Below are positions 52,088 through 61,495 of a stretch of DNA of 64,000 nt, in pieces. The stretch comes from UBA961 sp014191195 (GTDB taxonomy: Bacteria; Bacteroidota; Ignavibacteria; Kapaibacteriales; UBA961), in assembly GCA_964204605.1 (NCBI GenBank), contig OZ123195.1:124001-188000 (forward strand), in the 5' to 3' direction. How positions within the stretch are numbered: the stretch's first letter is position 1; each line of letters begins with the position of its first letter. A program made the position numbers and the translations under genes. The notes beneath the pieces were generated by a model. That model was not told the origin of the DNA, did no database searches, and saw only the letters and a program-made list of their open reading frames with translations.

Positions 52088-52984
52088 ATGGAAGTGTATG
52101 GAATTGATAAGAATTTTCTTGCTATAGGGCCTGAACATTCATCGTTAGAATTATCTTCAATTGCAATAGTATCAGCACCTTATGAGCATACTGTAAGTTA
52201 TGGTGCAGGTACAAAAAAAGGCCCTAAAGGAATTATCAAAGCTAGTGCTTATGTAGAATTTTATGATGATGAAACAAAAAGAGAATTATGTTTCGAAAAA
52301 GGTATCGCAACGATAAAGCCATTAGTATTTGGCGATGCTGTGCATAAAGATGCCTTAGATATTATTGAACATCAAGTGAGTGCTCTTTTAAGTATGGGTA
52401 AATTTGTAGTCACTTTGGGTGGTGAACATACTATCTCCACTGCACCGATTCATGCACATTTTAAAAAGCACCCTAATATGTCGGTGCTTCATTTTGATGC
52501 TCATTCTGATTTAAGAGATTCTTATGAAGGATCTAAATATTCTCATGCATGCTTTATGGCTAGAGTATGCGAATTTATGTCTCCACAAAAAATCACACAA
52601 GTTGGTATTCGTGCCCAATGTAAAGAAGAAGCAGAATTTATTAAAAAGAAGAAAGTAAATACCTTTTATGCATCGGCGATCAGAAGAAATAAGCATACAA
52701 GAAAATGGCAAAAGAAAGTGGTAGAAACCCTTGCGGATGAAGTATATATTACTTTTGATGTTGATTATTTTGACCCAGCAATTATGCCTTCTACAGGGAC
52801 TCCTGAGCCAGATGGTTTTTTATATAGTGAAACATTAGATGTGTTCAGAGAAATTATCGCTTCTGGAAGGAAAATTATAGGTTTAGATATCGTAGAATTA
52901 GCACCAGATAAATCGTTATATCACCCTGATTTAACTGTAGCAAGATTATTATATAAAATATTAAACTTAGCTTTTAATGCATAG
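52088..52984 (+). CDS. speB: Agmatinase / ureohydrolase family protein
   Basis: A 298-residue binuclear-manganese ureohydrolase. Metal-binding blocks are LGGEHTIS (His, about 117), HFDAHSDLRDSYEG (three Asp/His ligands, about 138-151), TFDVDYFDPAIMPSTGTPEPDGFLY (about 220-244). The family splits urea from agmatine (giving putrescine) or arginine; the sequence favours agmatinase but arginase or a related guanidino hydrolase is possible. An AAGGAA ribosome site lies 7 nt upstream. Its stop is 1 bp from the convergent lpxH stop. Confidence 0.85.
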   Translation: MEVYGIDKNFLAIGPEHSSLELSSIAIVSAPYEHTVSYGAGTKKGPKGIIKASAYVEFYDDETKRELCFEKGIATIKPLVFGDAVHKDALDIIEHQVSALLSMGKFVVTLGGEHTISTAPIHAHFKKHPNMSVLHFDAHSDLRDSYEGSKYSHACFMARVCEFMSPQKITQVGIRAQCKEEAEFIKKKKVNTFYASAIRRNKHTRKWQKKVVETLADEVYITFDVDYFDPAIMPSTGTPEPDGFLYSETLDVFREIIASGRKIIGLDIVELAPDKSLYHPDLTVARLLYKILNLAFNA

Positions 52985-52985
52985 T

Positions 52986-53723
52986 TTATTCAACAGAAAA
53001 TGATTTCAGAACTACATGCTCACCATCAAATACAGCATAATGTGATGGTAGTGAAAGCCAATGTCCTAAGTTAATATATGTACCATTACCAAATACAATT
53101 GTTTCGGCTTTGTGTTTATGACCCATAATCACAAAGTCGAATTTCTCATGTATGATTTTATGTTGCGCAAAGTCTTTCATTCCATCTTTACCATCTATCG
53201 ATTCATATTCCTGTTTATCAGTATGCCCTCTGCTTTCCTTGGATGCATGTGCAGCTATTGCTATCCCAATATCTGGATGTATCCATTTGAACAATAATTT
53301 ACTCAAAGGATTCCTTAGTATTTTCTTAAGTATTGTATATCCTTGATCATTATATGCTTTTCCATCACCATGTGACAAATAAAATGTTTTCCCATTATGT
53401 TCTCTTATGATATCATCTTCATATACATGAATGCCAAATTCTTGCTGAAAAAAAGACATATGCCCAAAGTCATGATTGCCCATAAGATAGTCTATTGATT
53501 TACCTTTTTTTGTCCAATTCTGCAATGCAGCCAAGATAGAAATATATTGTTTCGGTATAACTGTTGAATATTCAAACCAATAATCAAATAAATCACCTAT
53601 AATATATAAGTGATCACAATCATCTTCAATTTTCTGTAAAAATTGTAAAAATGCTTGTTCTGTCTCTTTTTGCTTTTGCTTATTCCCCAAGCCAATATGT
53701 ACATCTGAAATAAAGTATATCAT
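52986..53723 (-). CDS. lpxH: UDP-2,3-diacylglucosamine diphosphatase
   Basis: A 245-residue calcineurin-type phosphoesterase. Metal motifs are FISDVHIGLG (about 4-13), YIIGDLFDYWFEY (about 40-52), LMGNHDFGHM (about 80-89) and the LSHGDGKAYND and MGHKHKAE blocks (about 117-127 and 200-208). It removes UMP from UDP-2,3-diacylglucosamine to give lipid X in lipid A synthesis; length is that of the LpxH type. Upstream, ATTCACTA lies 26 bp from the start codon (53749-53756). Confidence 0.85.
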   Translation of the reverse strand: MIYFISDVHIGLGNKQKQKETEQAFLQFLQKIEDDCDHLYIIGDLFDYWFEYSTVIPKQYISILAALQNWTKKGKSIDYLMGNHDFGHMSFFQQEFGIHVYEDDIIREHNGKTFYLSHGDGKAYNDQGYTILKKILRNPLSKLLFKWIHPDIGIAIAAHASKESRGHTDKQEYESIDGKDGMKDFAQHKIIHEKFDFVIMGHKHKAETIVFGNGTYINLGHWLSLPSHYAVFDGEHVVLKSFSVE

Positions 53724-53756
53724 GTAAAATGCTATCTTTTAACTACTTTAGTGAAT
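53722..53756 (-). promoter_or_regulatory. Candidate promoter/operator motif upstream of lpxH
   Basis: On the minus strand ATTCACTA (53749-53756) is followed after 19 nt by TTTTACAT (53722-53729), the latter running into the start codon. The plus-strand 12-mer TTTAGTGAATTA (53747-53758) is identical to one upstream of the exonuclease gene. Function is inferred. Confidence 0.3.
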
Positions 53757-53803
53757 TAACATTCGCAAATTACTGATTGTTTAATTAAGTAAATCAGTTA
53801 TCT

Positions 53804-55054
53804 ATGAGATATAAGAAATTATTCTATTCTTGTTTTATTTTGTGTCTTGGTGCTTTTACATATTGCTTTTCTCAAGATAAATGTAATGCAGAACTATTGC
53901 TGGATGGAAGCGAAAATTTAGTTTTTGCTGATATAGATTCTACTGGCAATTGGTGGGCAATCACTCAGCCATATTCACATAGATACAGTGTCATTATTCA
54001 AGGGTTTAGGCATTCAGATTTTGATTCGGTAAAACAATTGGTGTTCTCAGCAGATGGATTGCATTATGCATATTTTGCTTTTAAAACAGGACAATGGAAT
54101 ATCATTATTGATGATACCATGTTGAGCCTGAAAGCAAATTTACCAGGTATTATCTCTTTTAATAGGCGTGGTTTTGTTTTCTATTCAATGTTTCAAGGGG
54201 ACAATGAAATTCTTTTTATTGAACAAGACAATGGGGAGTTCTTTCAATATTCTTTGTTTAATAGGGTGGGGAACATACATATAAGTAATGATTGTAAGCA
54301 TTATGCTTATCAAGCCAAAAGAGGTAATTCTGTATCTGTCATTATTGATAATATTGAGTCTGATAGATTTACTAGGATTAATTCTTGTGGATTTATGCTT
54401 GATAATTCATTTGTATATGTAGCCGAAATTGGTGAACAATGCCGATTAATGAGATCTGAAAAAGAATTACTTTTTGCGTCTGCAATATCTGAATTACAAT
54501 TAAATCAAGCCCAAACTATTATCGGATGTATTAAAAGAGTTGGAAATACATATAATGCTATGATGATTTCTGATGAATTTAGAGAGCCATTTTATTCCCC
54601 GCCTTATGATATGATTTCAAATATTAACCTTCATCCAGAAGCGGCATTAATAGGGTTTAAAGCGATGAAAAATAATAATCCAAGGATAGTTTTAAATAGT
54701 AGTGAATATGAATCTGGAATTCAATCCGGAAATCCTACTTTCTCTCATGATGGAAGTGCATTCTTCTTTGCTGGTGATAATAATCAAGATCAATTTATGA
54801 GTATTAATGGACAAAAATATATACAAAAAAATGGTCTAAACCCTACTAAAATATATGCTTTAGCACCAGGATCTTCTACTTTTGCTTTTACAACTAGTTC
54901 TGCCTTGATTATGCAGAATATACAGAATAGTTTTTCCTATGCTGGGATAATGGTTGATACAACATCACATCCAATCTATAATCATAAAACAAAAAGATAT
55001 GAAGCATTAGGTGTCATAAGAAACAGACTCTATCTTATGTATTGTTATCCATAA
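53804..55054 (+). CDS. Exported beta-propeller-like protein
   Basis: A 416-residue secreted protein. Signal peptide about 1-22 (CLGAFTYCFS, then QDKC). The mature region shows repeated blades with the TolB/WD40-like pattern of hydrophobic strand followed by S-x-D-G or N-D-x-x-Y (VFSADGLHYAYFAF, ISNDCKHYAYQAKRG, FSHDGSAFFFAGDN), and about six to seven repeats are likely. No enzyme motif is visible. It may bind proteins or ligands in the periplasm or outside; no specific family is recognised. It is divergent from lpxH and followed by a TetR regulator. Confidence 0.7.
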   Translation: MRYKKLFYSCFILCLGAFTYCFSQDKCNAELLLDGSENLVFADIDSTGNWWAITQPYSHRYSVIIQGFRHSDFDSVKQLVFSADGLHYAYFAFKTGQWNIIIDDTMLSLKANLPGIISFNRRGFVFYSMFQGDNEILFIEQDNGEFFQYSLFNRVGNIHISNDCKHYAYQAKRGNSVSVIIDNIESDRFTRINSCGFMLDNSFVYVAEIGEQCRLMRSEKELLFASAISELQLNQAQTIIGCIKRVGNTYNAMMISDEFREPFYSPPYDMISNINLHPEAALIGFKAMKNNNPRIVLNSSEYESGIQSGNPTFSHDGSAFFFAGDNNQDQFMSINGQKYIQKNGLNPTKIYALAPGSSTFAFTTSSALIMQNIQNSFSYAGIMVDTTSHPIYNHKTKRYEALGVIRNRLYLMYCYP

Positions 55055-55125
55055 TTTTGTTTTGATTGATGTGATATTCTCTGTAATTTGAATGTGAATG
55101 AATATTCGATTATTAAGGATATATG

Positions 55126-55683
55126 ATGGACAGAAGACTAGAAGTAATTAAAGCAACTATTTTATTAGCAGCTGAAAGGGGAGTTCATGATGCTCCTATG
55201 TCTGAAATTTACAAAAAAGCTGGAGTATCTGCGGGAACAATCTATCATCATTTTAGAAGTAAAGATGAATTATTAGGTGCAACCTATATATGGATAATGG
55301 GAAAGTTAGCTGCTGAATTAGCAGGTGGTTTAGGCTCTGATTATACATATCAAGAACGATTCACAAAATATTGGACAATCCTCTTTTCATATTTTGAACA
55401 GAATAGAGATGAATATAAATATATAGAATATACGTCTAGGGGTCCTATATTATCCAAAGAGATAAAAGAAGAGGGTAATAATCAATTAATTGAAGTATTT
55501 GAATTTTTACAAGCTGGTATGTTTCAGAATGTATTAAGCCCTATGCCTGTTCATTTAATGATGTCTATTGTTCTAAATTCTGTAATGACGGCATTACATT
55601 ATATTGAAGAGCAATCACATATTAATCTAGACCAGACTATCAATATAGCCTTAACTTCGTGTTGGAAGGGAATTAAAGCATAA
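55126..55683 (+). CDS. TetR/AcrR-family transcriptional regulator
   Basis: A 185-residue repressor. The N-terminal helix-turn-helix DAPMSEIYKKAGVSAGTIYHHFRSKDELLGATY (about 22-55) is typical of TetR. The C-terminal half (about 60-185) is helical and carries the ligand/dimer domain, without recognisable ligand clues. ATG at 55123 and 55126 are both in frame; the AAGGAT at 55115-55120 suits 55126 better. It ends 12 bp from a convergent small exported protein. Its target is not evident, though autoregulation is common in this family. Confidence 0.88.
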   Translation: MDRRLEVIKATILLAAERGVHDAPMSEIYKKAGVSAGTIYHHFRSKDELLGATYIWIMGKLAAELAGGLGSDYTYQERFTKYWTILFSYFEQNRDEYKYIEYTSRGPILSKEIKEEGNNQLIEVFEFLQAGMFQNVLSPMPVHLMMSIVLNSVMTALHYIEEQSHINLDQTINIALTSCWKGIKA

Positions 55684-55695
55684 TAATACGAATGA

Positions 55696-56259
55696 TTATT
55701 TCATTCTATCTTCTTTAAAATTGAGAGTTTCTGGGTCTGCAGCTAGTTTACGGACTAATTCAAGGATTTCTTTATCAAGGATACCATTTGAATTCCAAAA
55801 ATGCACAGATCCGGTAACTGCATCTTCATATCCACTTATACCGCACACCAAGCTAACTGTAGTTTGTTCTTCTGTTAGTTCTCTGACACGGAATTCATAT
55901 TTAACTCTACCCGCTATCCATTTTCCACCACGGATAACAGGAAGCCTACCATATCGCTCTAGTACATCAGCTGTAGTATCTGGATCGGAAGCAAATACAC
56001 AAAAATCAGAGCGAATCGAGCCTCTATACAGATTTGTATTCTCATCTAATTTTGGTTCTCTTGTAGAGGGATCTGAGAAAGTGCCTTTGACAAAAAAAGC
56101 ACGCTTAATAGATTTCCATACTGTTTTGATTGGATAATTAAGTGTATCATTTGTTGTTATTTGTGGTAAATCCTCTTCAAATTGAGCTTTTAGAGAAGTA
56201 CTATCTACACTAATCAAACAAAGGAACATGAATAAACTTGCAAAGAAAAACTTTTTCAT
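55696..56259 (-). CDS. Exported protein of unknown function
   Basis: A 187-residue protein with a signal peptide 1-25 (ASLFMFLCLISVDS, then KAQFEE). The mature domain has YPIKTVWKSIKRAFFVKGT, then FCVFASD and YEFRVRELTEEQTTVSLVCGISGYED, an alternating helix-strand pattern reminiscent of the helix-grip folds found in envelope proteins such as BamC. That resemblance is tentative and no family is recognised. It follows smc by 33 bp on the minus strand, so may be cotranscribed with it. Confidence 0.6.
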   Translation of the reverse strand: MKKFFFASLFMFLCLISVDSTSLKAQFEEDLPQITTNDTLNYPIKTVWKSIKRAFFVKGTFSDPSTREPKLDENTNLYRGSIRSDFCVFASDPDTTADVLERYGRLPVIRGGKWIAGRVKYEFRVRELTEEQTTVSLVCGISGYEDAVTGSVHFWNSNGILDKEILELVRKLAADPETLNFKEDRMK

Positions 56260-56292
56260 ATGTGAAAACCTAAATGTAAAAAGGAAGCTACA

Positions 56293-59200
56293 TTATACAG
56301 CAATATCTTGTCTTGTAAATCGAACTGACACTACTTTAGAGACACCTTCTTCTTCTTGTGTGATGCCATAAAGGGTATCAGCCGCTTCCATTGTTTTTTT
56401 ATTATGTGTAATCATTAAAAACTGAGTTTTATCGCTAAAGCTTCTAATGAGTTGTAAATATCTATCGATATTAGCATCATCTAAAGGTGCATCTACTTCA
56501 TCCAAAATACAAAATGGACTTGGTTTAACAAGGTAAATTGCAAAGAGTAATGCAATTGCAGTTAATGTCTTTTCACCTGCAGAAAGTAATTCAATTGATT
56601 GAGGTCTTTTGCCGGGTGGTTTTGCTGAGATCTCTATAGAACATTCAAGCGGGTCGCCTTCGCCAAGATGAATATCTGCCTCGCCACTTCCGCTAAATAA
56701 TACAGAAAATAAATGTTTAAAATGTACTTTGATTTGCTCGAAAGTATCATGAAAACGTTGCTGAGCTGTCCGATTTATTTCTGTCATAGTATCTTGCAAA
56801 GAACCTTCTGCTTCAGACAAATCGGCCAACTGTGATTTTAGAAATTCAAATCGCTCATGTTCTTTTTCATATTCTTCTAAAGCCAGAAAATTAACATTTC
56901 CTAAGCTTTGTAAACGTTGAGTAATCTTTTTAGACTTTTCTCTTTCGATAATTTCATCAAAATCTGCAGGTGGAATCCAATCTTCTGGTATATGTATTAA
57001 ATCTATACCAGGAGAATGCTCTTCGGCTTTTTCTACTATTCTTTTATATTCGATTTGCGCTTGTTGTAAACTTAATGCAGAAGAATGAATGAATTGCATG
57101 ATTGAATGTTGTTCCGCCCTGATCTTAGCTTCATATTCTTTTGCTTCATTTCGAATTCTTTTAAATTCCAAAGATTTTGATTCGCAATTAGCTATAACTT
57201 CTTTTAGGAATTGTAATCGTTCTTGTTCTTCGGTGATTTCTTTGTTGACAGAAAAAATGGATGATTCTAAAGATTGTAGTTCTATGTGTGCTCTTTTTTG
57301 TTCATTCTCTAAAAACTGCAATTGATCATTTTTTTGTTTTATAAGTTCTATTAGACGATTAACTTCATGGATTGCAACTCGTTCTTCAGCTTTTTTTTGC
57401 ACAATTATTAATTCAGCAGCCCTATATAAATCTTCAGCTTTCGATAAGTCAGTTTCTGCTATACGATATTTGCTTAACATAGTTTGTTTTGATTCCATAA
57501 GAACATCTTTGTTCTGCAAGATGTGTTCTATGGTTTCTTTATCATCGGTATTACTTTGTAATAAATTCTGCATGTGTTGCTGAAAATCTACAAGAGCATC
57601 TTTTTGTCTTTGGAGAGAAACTTCTAAAGCTTCTTTTTTATACATCAATTGAGCAACTGATTGTTGAAATGAATTTTTTTCATGTTCAGCTTTTCGGACA
57701 TCATCATGTAAGGCGGGAATATTGATTGAATTGAATTCAATTTTAGATGTTTCAAGCGTTTGTTGAAGTTTGATAATATGAGCATTAATTGAATTCAATG
57801 CTTTAGTTAATTTTGCTATCTGCTCTCTTTTGCCGATATTTTTACCTTCCGATGATGAAGTAGAACCCCCGCGAATGATACCCGAAGCAGAAAAAATTTC
57901 GCCTTTTAGAGTGATAAAACTAAAATCTTTATTATTAATAGCTAATTCCATAGCAATATTGGCATTTTCAACGATGATAGTTTTAGCTAAAAGTATACGG
58001 AGAATATTCCTGATATGTTCATCAACTTGTACGATTTCGCTTGCTAATCCTATGATACCATCAGCTTGAGGGTAATTTTGAAGAGGCTTTACTGTTGGTA
58101 TTAATGATGAACATATAAAAGATGATTTTCCTTTATTGTGTTTGTGTAATTCAGCGCAACCTGCCAAAGCTTCTTCTTGATTATCTACAACAAAATACTT
58201 TCCTGCTTCTCCTAAAGCTGCATCTATAGCAATTGTAAATGATTCTTCTGCATCTATAATTTCTGCAAGAGTGATTTTACCGCCCTTAGGATTCCAAGAA
58301 GTAGATGAAGAGAGATGAACAGAGCTTTCTGAAGTATCAATAAGATTTTTAAGGAATTCTATTGAAGCAGAATGATGTCCCTTTTCATTCTGAAGATCTC
58401 CTAATGTTTGCTGAATAGTAGTAATTGTGCTTTGCAATGATTCTATATAAAATTGTTTTTCACTAACAATATGTTCAGCATTAAGGACAGCTTTGATAAA
58501 TCCATCTGTTAATAATTCTTTTTCCGATATTTCTTTCTGAAGTAAATCTAAAGAAACTAATGTTTGATTTTGTTCAGAATTTGTTTCTAAAATGCGCCTT
58601 TCTAATCCTGCGATTCTTTCTGAAGTCCTATCAGAGGCAGATCTATGTTGGGATAATGTTGAATCTATTTGAGAAATTTCTGAATCAAAAGCAGTTGATT
58701 GTTTATATAATTCTTGAGCATAGATTTTTGCGGCTTCGCGTGTATCATTTAATACTTGAATATCTTTTTTATATTCTGAACATTCTGAAGATAGATTTTG
58801 AGCTTTCTGTCTTGATTGTTCGCAAGTTATTTCTGCTTGATTTAATAAAAGTTCAGTCTCTTTTTGTAGATCTGCAGCTCGAAACATTGCATCAGAAAAA
58901 GCTTTGATTCTTTCATTTGACACAGCTTTTTGTTGGCTCATCGCAGCGAAAGCTGTAGATGAATTCTGGAATTCATCTTGAAATTCTTTCATTTCGGATT
59001 CAAAACTTTCTGCATCATGTTCAATAGATATTCTAGACTTTTCGGCTTCAATGAGAATAATATTAATGGAGTTTAACTGTTCTTGTAAAGGTATATATTC
59101 CTCATTTTTGGATTGTAATATATTCTCAATTCTTTTTAATTCAGAATACAATAACCACGATTGAGAAGAAGATAATTGTTTAGTTAAATCGGCATGTAAT

Positions 59201-59838
59201 TTTGCTTTATCGGCTTGACGAGCTAAAGAATAGACATTCTTTTGTACTTCTCTAAGAATATCCTGCACTCTAGATACATCGTTCTTTATCGAATCTATTC
59301 GTCTCATCGTATCTTTTCTTCTGGCTTTATATTTAGTAACACCAGCGGCTTCTTCGAATAAATGTCTTCTCTCATCAGTTCTATCGCTTAAAATCTTTTC
59401 AATCATTTTAAGCTCAATAACAGAATAAGCATCAGAGCCCATTCCTGTATCCATAAAAAGATCGATGATATCTTTTAATCTACATTGCGTTTTATTAAGA
59501 AAATATTGGCTTTCACCATTTCTGAATAATCTGCGAGTAATTGTAACTTCTGTATATTCGGTTGGAAGTATTTGTCTATTATTTTGAATTGTAAGAGAAA
59601 CCTCTGCTAAGCCAACAGGTCTTCGAGTTCTGGTACCATTGAAAATCACATTTTCCATAGCATCCGATCTTAAAACAGATGTTTTTTGCTCCCCTAAAGC
59701 CCATCTAATCGCATCTACTATATTTGTTTTTCCACAACCATTTGGTCCAACAATAGCAGTTAAACCATCGGAGAATCGTAATGGAGTTTTTTGGGCAAAA
59801 GATTTAAAACCTGTTATGTCAACCGAAGATAAATACAT
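56293..59838 (-). CDS. smc: Chromosome segregation protein SMC
   Basis: An 1181-residue condensin ATPase. The N-terminal ATPase half has Walker A GPNGCGKTNIVDAIRWALGEQ (about 31-51). Long coiled coils (about 165-500 and 680-1020) flank the dimerisation hinge (about 515-670, with LAEIIDAEESFTIAIDAALGEAGKYFVV). The C-terminal half has the signature LLSAGEKTLTAIALLFAI (about 1084-1101), Walker B CILDEVDAPLDD and the D-loop. The ABC signature reads SAGEK where SGGEK or SGGER is usual. SMC works with ScpA/ScpB to organise the chromosome; those genes are not here. Confidence 0.95.
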   Translation of the reverse strand: MYLSSVDITGFKSFAQKTPLRFSDGLTAIVGPNGCGKTNIVDAIRWALGEQKTSVLRSDAMENVIFNGTRTRRPVGLAEVSLTIQNNRQILPTEYTEVTITRRLFRNGESQYFLNKTQCRLKDIIDLFMDTGMGSDAYSVIELKMIEKILSDRTDERRHLFEEAAGVTKYKARRKDTMRRIDSIKNDVSRVQDILREVQKNVYSLARQADKAKLHADLTKQLSSSQSWLLYSELKRIENILQSKNEEYIPLQEQLNSINIILIEAEKSRISIEHDAESFESEMKEFQDEFQNSSTAFAAMSQQKAVSNERIKAFSDAMFRAADLQKETELLLNQAEITCEQSRQKAQNLSSECSEYKKDIQVLNDTREAAKIYAQELYKQSTAFDSEISQIDSTLSQHRSASDRTSERIAGLERRILETNSEQNQTLVSLDLLQKEISEKELLTDGFIKAVLNAEHIVSEKQFYIESLQSTITTIQQTLGDLQNEKGHHSASIEFLKNLIDTSESSVHLSSSTSWNPKGGKITLAEIIDAEESFTIAIDAALGEAGKYFVVDNQEEALAGCAELHKHNKGKSSFICSSLIPTVKPLQNYPQADGIIGLASEIVQVDEHIRNILRILLAKTIIVENANIAMELAINNKDFSFITLKGEIFSASGIIRGGSTSSSEGKNIGKREQIAKLTKALNSINAHIIKLQQTLETSKIEFNSINIPALHDDVRKAEHEKNSFQQSVAQLMYKKEALEVSLQRQKDALVDFQQHMQNLLQSNTDDKETIEHILQNKDVLMESKQTMLSKYRIAETDLSKAEDLYRAAELIIVQKKAEERVAIHEVNRLIELIKQKNDQLQFLENEQKRAHIELQSLESSIFSVNKEITEEQERLQFLKEVIANCESKSLEFKRIRNEAKEYEAKIRAEQHSIMQFIHSSALSLQQAQIEYKRIVEKAEEHSPGIDLIHIPEDWIPPADFDEIIEREKSKKITQRLQSLGNVNFLALEEYEKEHERFEFLKSQLADLSEAEGSLQDTMTEINRTAQQRFHDTFEQIKVHFKHLFSVLFSGSGEADIHLGEGDPLECSIEISAKPPGKRPQSIELLSAGEKTLTAIALLFAIYLVKPSPFCILDEVDAPLDDANIDRYLQLIRSFSDKTQFLMITHNKKTMEAADTLYGITQEEEGVSKVVSVRFTRQDIAV

Positions 59839-59945
59839 GCTTGGCTATGAAGTGAGGGAATAACTTTTCGTATATGTTGTTGGACGGCAAATTTACGATT
59901 TGTAAACCTAAGTTTTAGCTTTCTTTTCAATGCTTTTTAAAGAAG

Positions 59946-59975
59946 TTATCCCCATTAATGTTAAAATGTGGATAA
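59946..59975. other. Inverted pair of DnaA-box-like 9-mers
   Basis: TTATCCCCA (59946-59954, one mismatch to TTATCCACA) and TGTGGATAA (59967-59975, perfect on the minus strand) face each other in the spacer between smc and the OstA-like gene, forming imperfect 11-bp arms. It might be a DnaA binding pair or an unrelated operator or hairpin. A perfect box also occurs by chance inside the phosphohexomutase gene. Confidence 0.3.
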
Positions 59976-60061
59976 ATAGTAATCTAAATACCTTCGTTTC
60001 TAGACTGTATCTAAAAAAATCTATTAAATTCGTGTTGATTTCTTATTACACTTTGGCCAGT

Positions 60062-61495
60062 ATGCTTTATAAACTACCATTTCATATCGTGAGATTACTC
60101 TTGCTTCTTCTGGTGCATCAACATTTGTATGCACAGATATCAGGCAGTAAAGATCCAATTATATTGAATCATGCAGATCTTATGGAAGGGAAGGAAACTG
60201 CCTCTGGACCTATCCGGGAATTAAAAGGGAATGTTAGTATATCACAAGGCAATGTAATACTATCTTGTTCCCACGCAATCGAGTATATTCAACAAAATCT
60301 TGTTGAATTATCCGGGGATGTAATTCTTAAGCAAGGCTCATTAACATTAAGTACGCCATTTGCATTATATGATGGAAATTCACGATTAGCAAAAGGAAGA
60401 AGTGGTGTAAAAATAGTAGATAGAGGAAAAATAGTTATTGCGCAAACAGGAGATTATTCTACATCAGAATATATAGCACGATTTTATGGGAATGTTTCTG
60501 TAGAAGATGATACAGCTTTGATTTTTGCTGATACAGTATATTATGAGAGAGATTCAAGAAATAGTAGTGCATTTGGACATGTTTCTGTGCTTGGCAAAAG
60601 GAATTCTGCAATAATTGAAGGTGATACTGCCTATAGTATTAATCAAGCAGGTATTACACGTATTCTAGGTAAACCTGTCTTATTCTTAATTGATAGTTCA
60701 AAAGTAAATTTGGATGAGCCTATTCTACAAAAAAAAGAAGATGAAAAGAAGGTGATTATTCAAATACCAAAAAAATTAAAAGGAAAACAAAAATCTGTAC
60801 CCAAATCAAAAGAAATTGTGAATAAAAAAGAGAGCATATCTATTCAAAAAATGAAGTATGATACTATGACTATAGAAGGTGACACCTTAGAAGTATATAG
60901 ATCTTCCCAGGATATATTTAAAGCTCTAGGGAAAGTTTCAATTGCTAGGTCTGGCTTAGCTGCAATTGCAAACATTGCGCTATTTTTACCTAAGCAGGAT
61001 TCTTTGCTACTACAAGGTTCTCCTATTGTTTGGTATGATTCAACCAGACTGCAAGCAGATACAATCCATATACATATTAAAGATAAAAAAGTTCAAAAAA
61101 TTGATGCTCAGATTGATGCTTTTGCTTTGATGTCAGATGATACCATTCGAAGCGATAGATCTCAACAATTAAGTGGTAAGCACATAGAAGTTAATATTGT
61201 TAAAGATACTATTCGTTCGATAATCGCTTCAAAAGAGTCAAAAAGTTTATACTTTAAAGTAGATGAACAGGGAAATCCAGATGGTGCGGCTAGAAATACT
61301 TCTGATTCTATAAAAGTGATGTTTAGCAAGGGGGAAATTGATAAAATTATCTGGATTGGGGGTGTACAAGGAGATGTATATCCAGAATATATCATAGAAA
61401 AACATATTCAGGATTATGATTTACCTGGTAAACCAAAATTTATAGAAAGACCAAAAAAAAGAGTAAGAAGAAATATGAGAAATTCTAGGATTTAG
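60062..61495 (+). CDS. OstA/LptA-like LPS transport protein
   Basis: About 477 residues from ATG 60062, which begins a signal peptide (MLYKLPFHIVRLLLLLLVHQHLYAQ). The frame opens at 59930 but that adds a nonfunctional leader. The region from about 25 to 470 contains repeated OstA-type beta-jellyroll segments: SGPIRELKGNVSISQGNVILSCSHAIEY, ELSGDVILKQGSLTL and related strands around 130-250, consistent with a periplasmic or outer-membrane LPS bridge. It lies alone among the lpt genes and overlaps the convergent nadC by 11 bp. Confidence 0.8.
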   Translation: MLYKLPFHIVRLLLLLLVHQHLYAQISGSKDPIILNHADLMEGKETASGPIRELKGNVSISQGNVILSCSHAIEYIQQNLVELSGDVILKQGSLTLSTPFALYDGNSRLAKGRSGVKIVDRGKIVIAQTGDYSTSEYIARFYGNVSVEDDTALIFADTVYYERDSRNSSAFGHVSVLGKRNSAIIEGDTAYSINQAGITRILGKPVLFLIDSSKVNLDEPILQKKEDEKKVIIQIPKKLKGKQKSVPKSKEIVNKKESISIQKMKYDTMTIEGDTLEVYRSSQDIFKALGKVSIARSGLAAIANIALFLPKQDSLLLQGSPIVWYDSTRLQADTIHIHIKDKKVQKIDAQIDAFALMSDDTIRSDRSQQLSGKHIEVNIVKDTIRSIIASKESKSLYFKVDEQGNPDGAARNTSDSIKVMFSKGEIDKIIWIGGVQGDVYPEYIIEKHIQDYDLPGKPKFIERPKKRVRRNMRNSRI

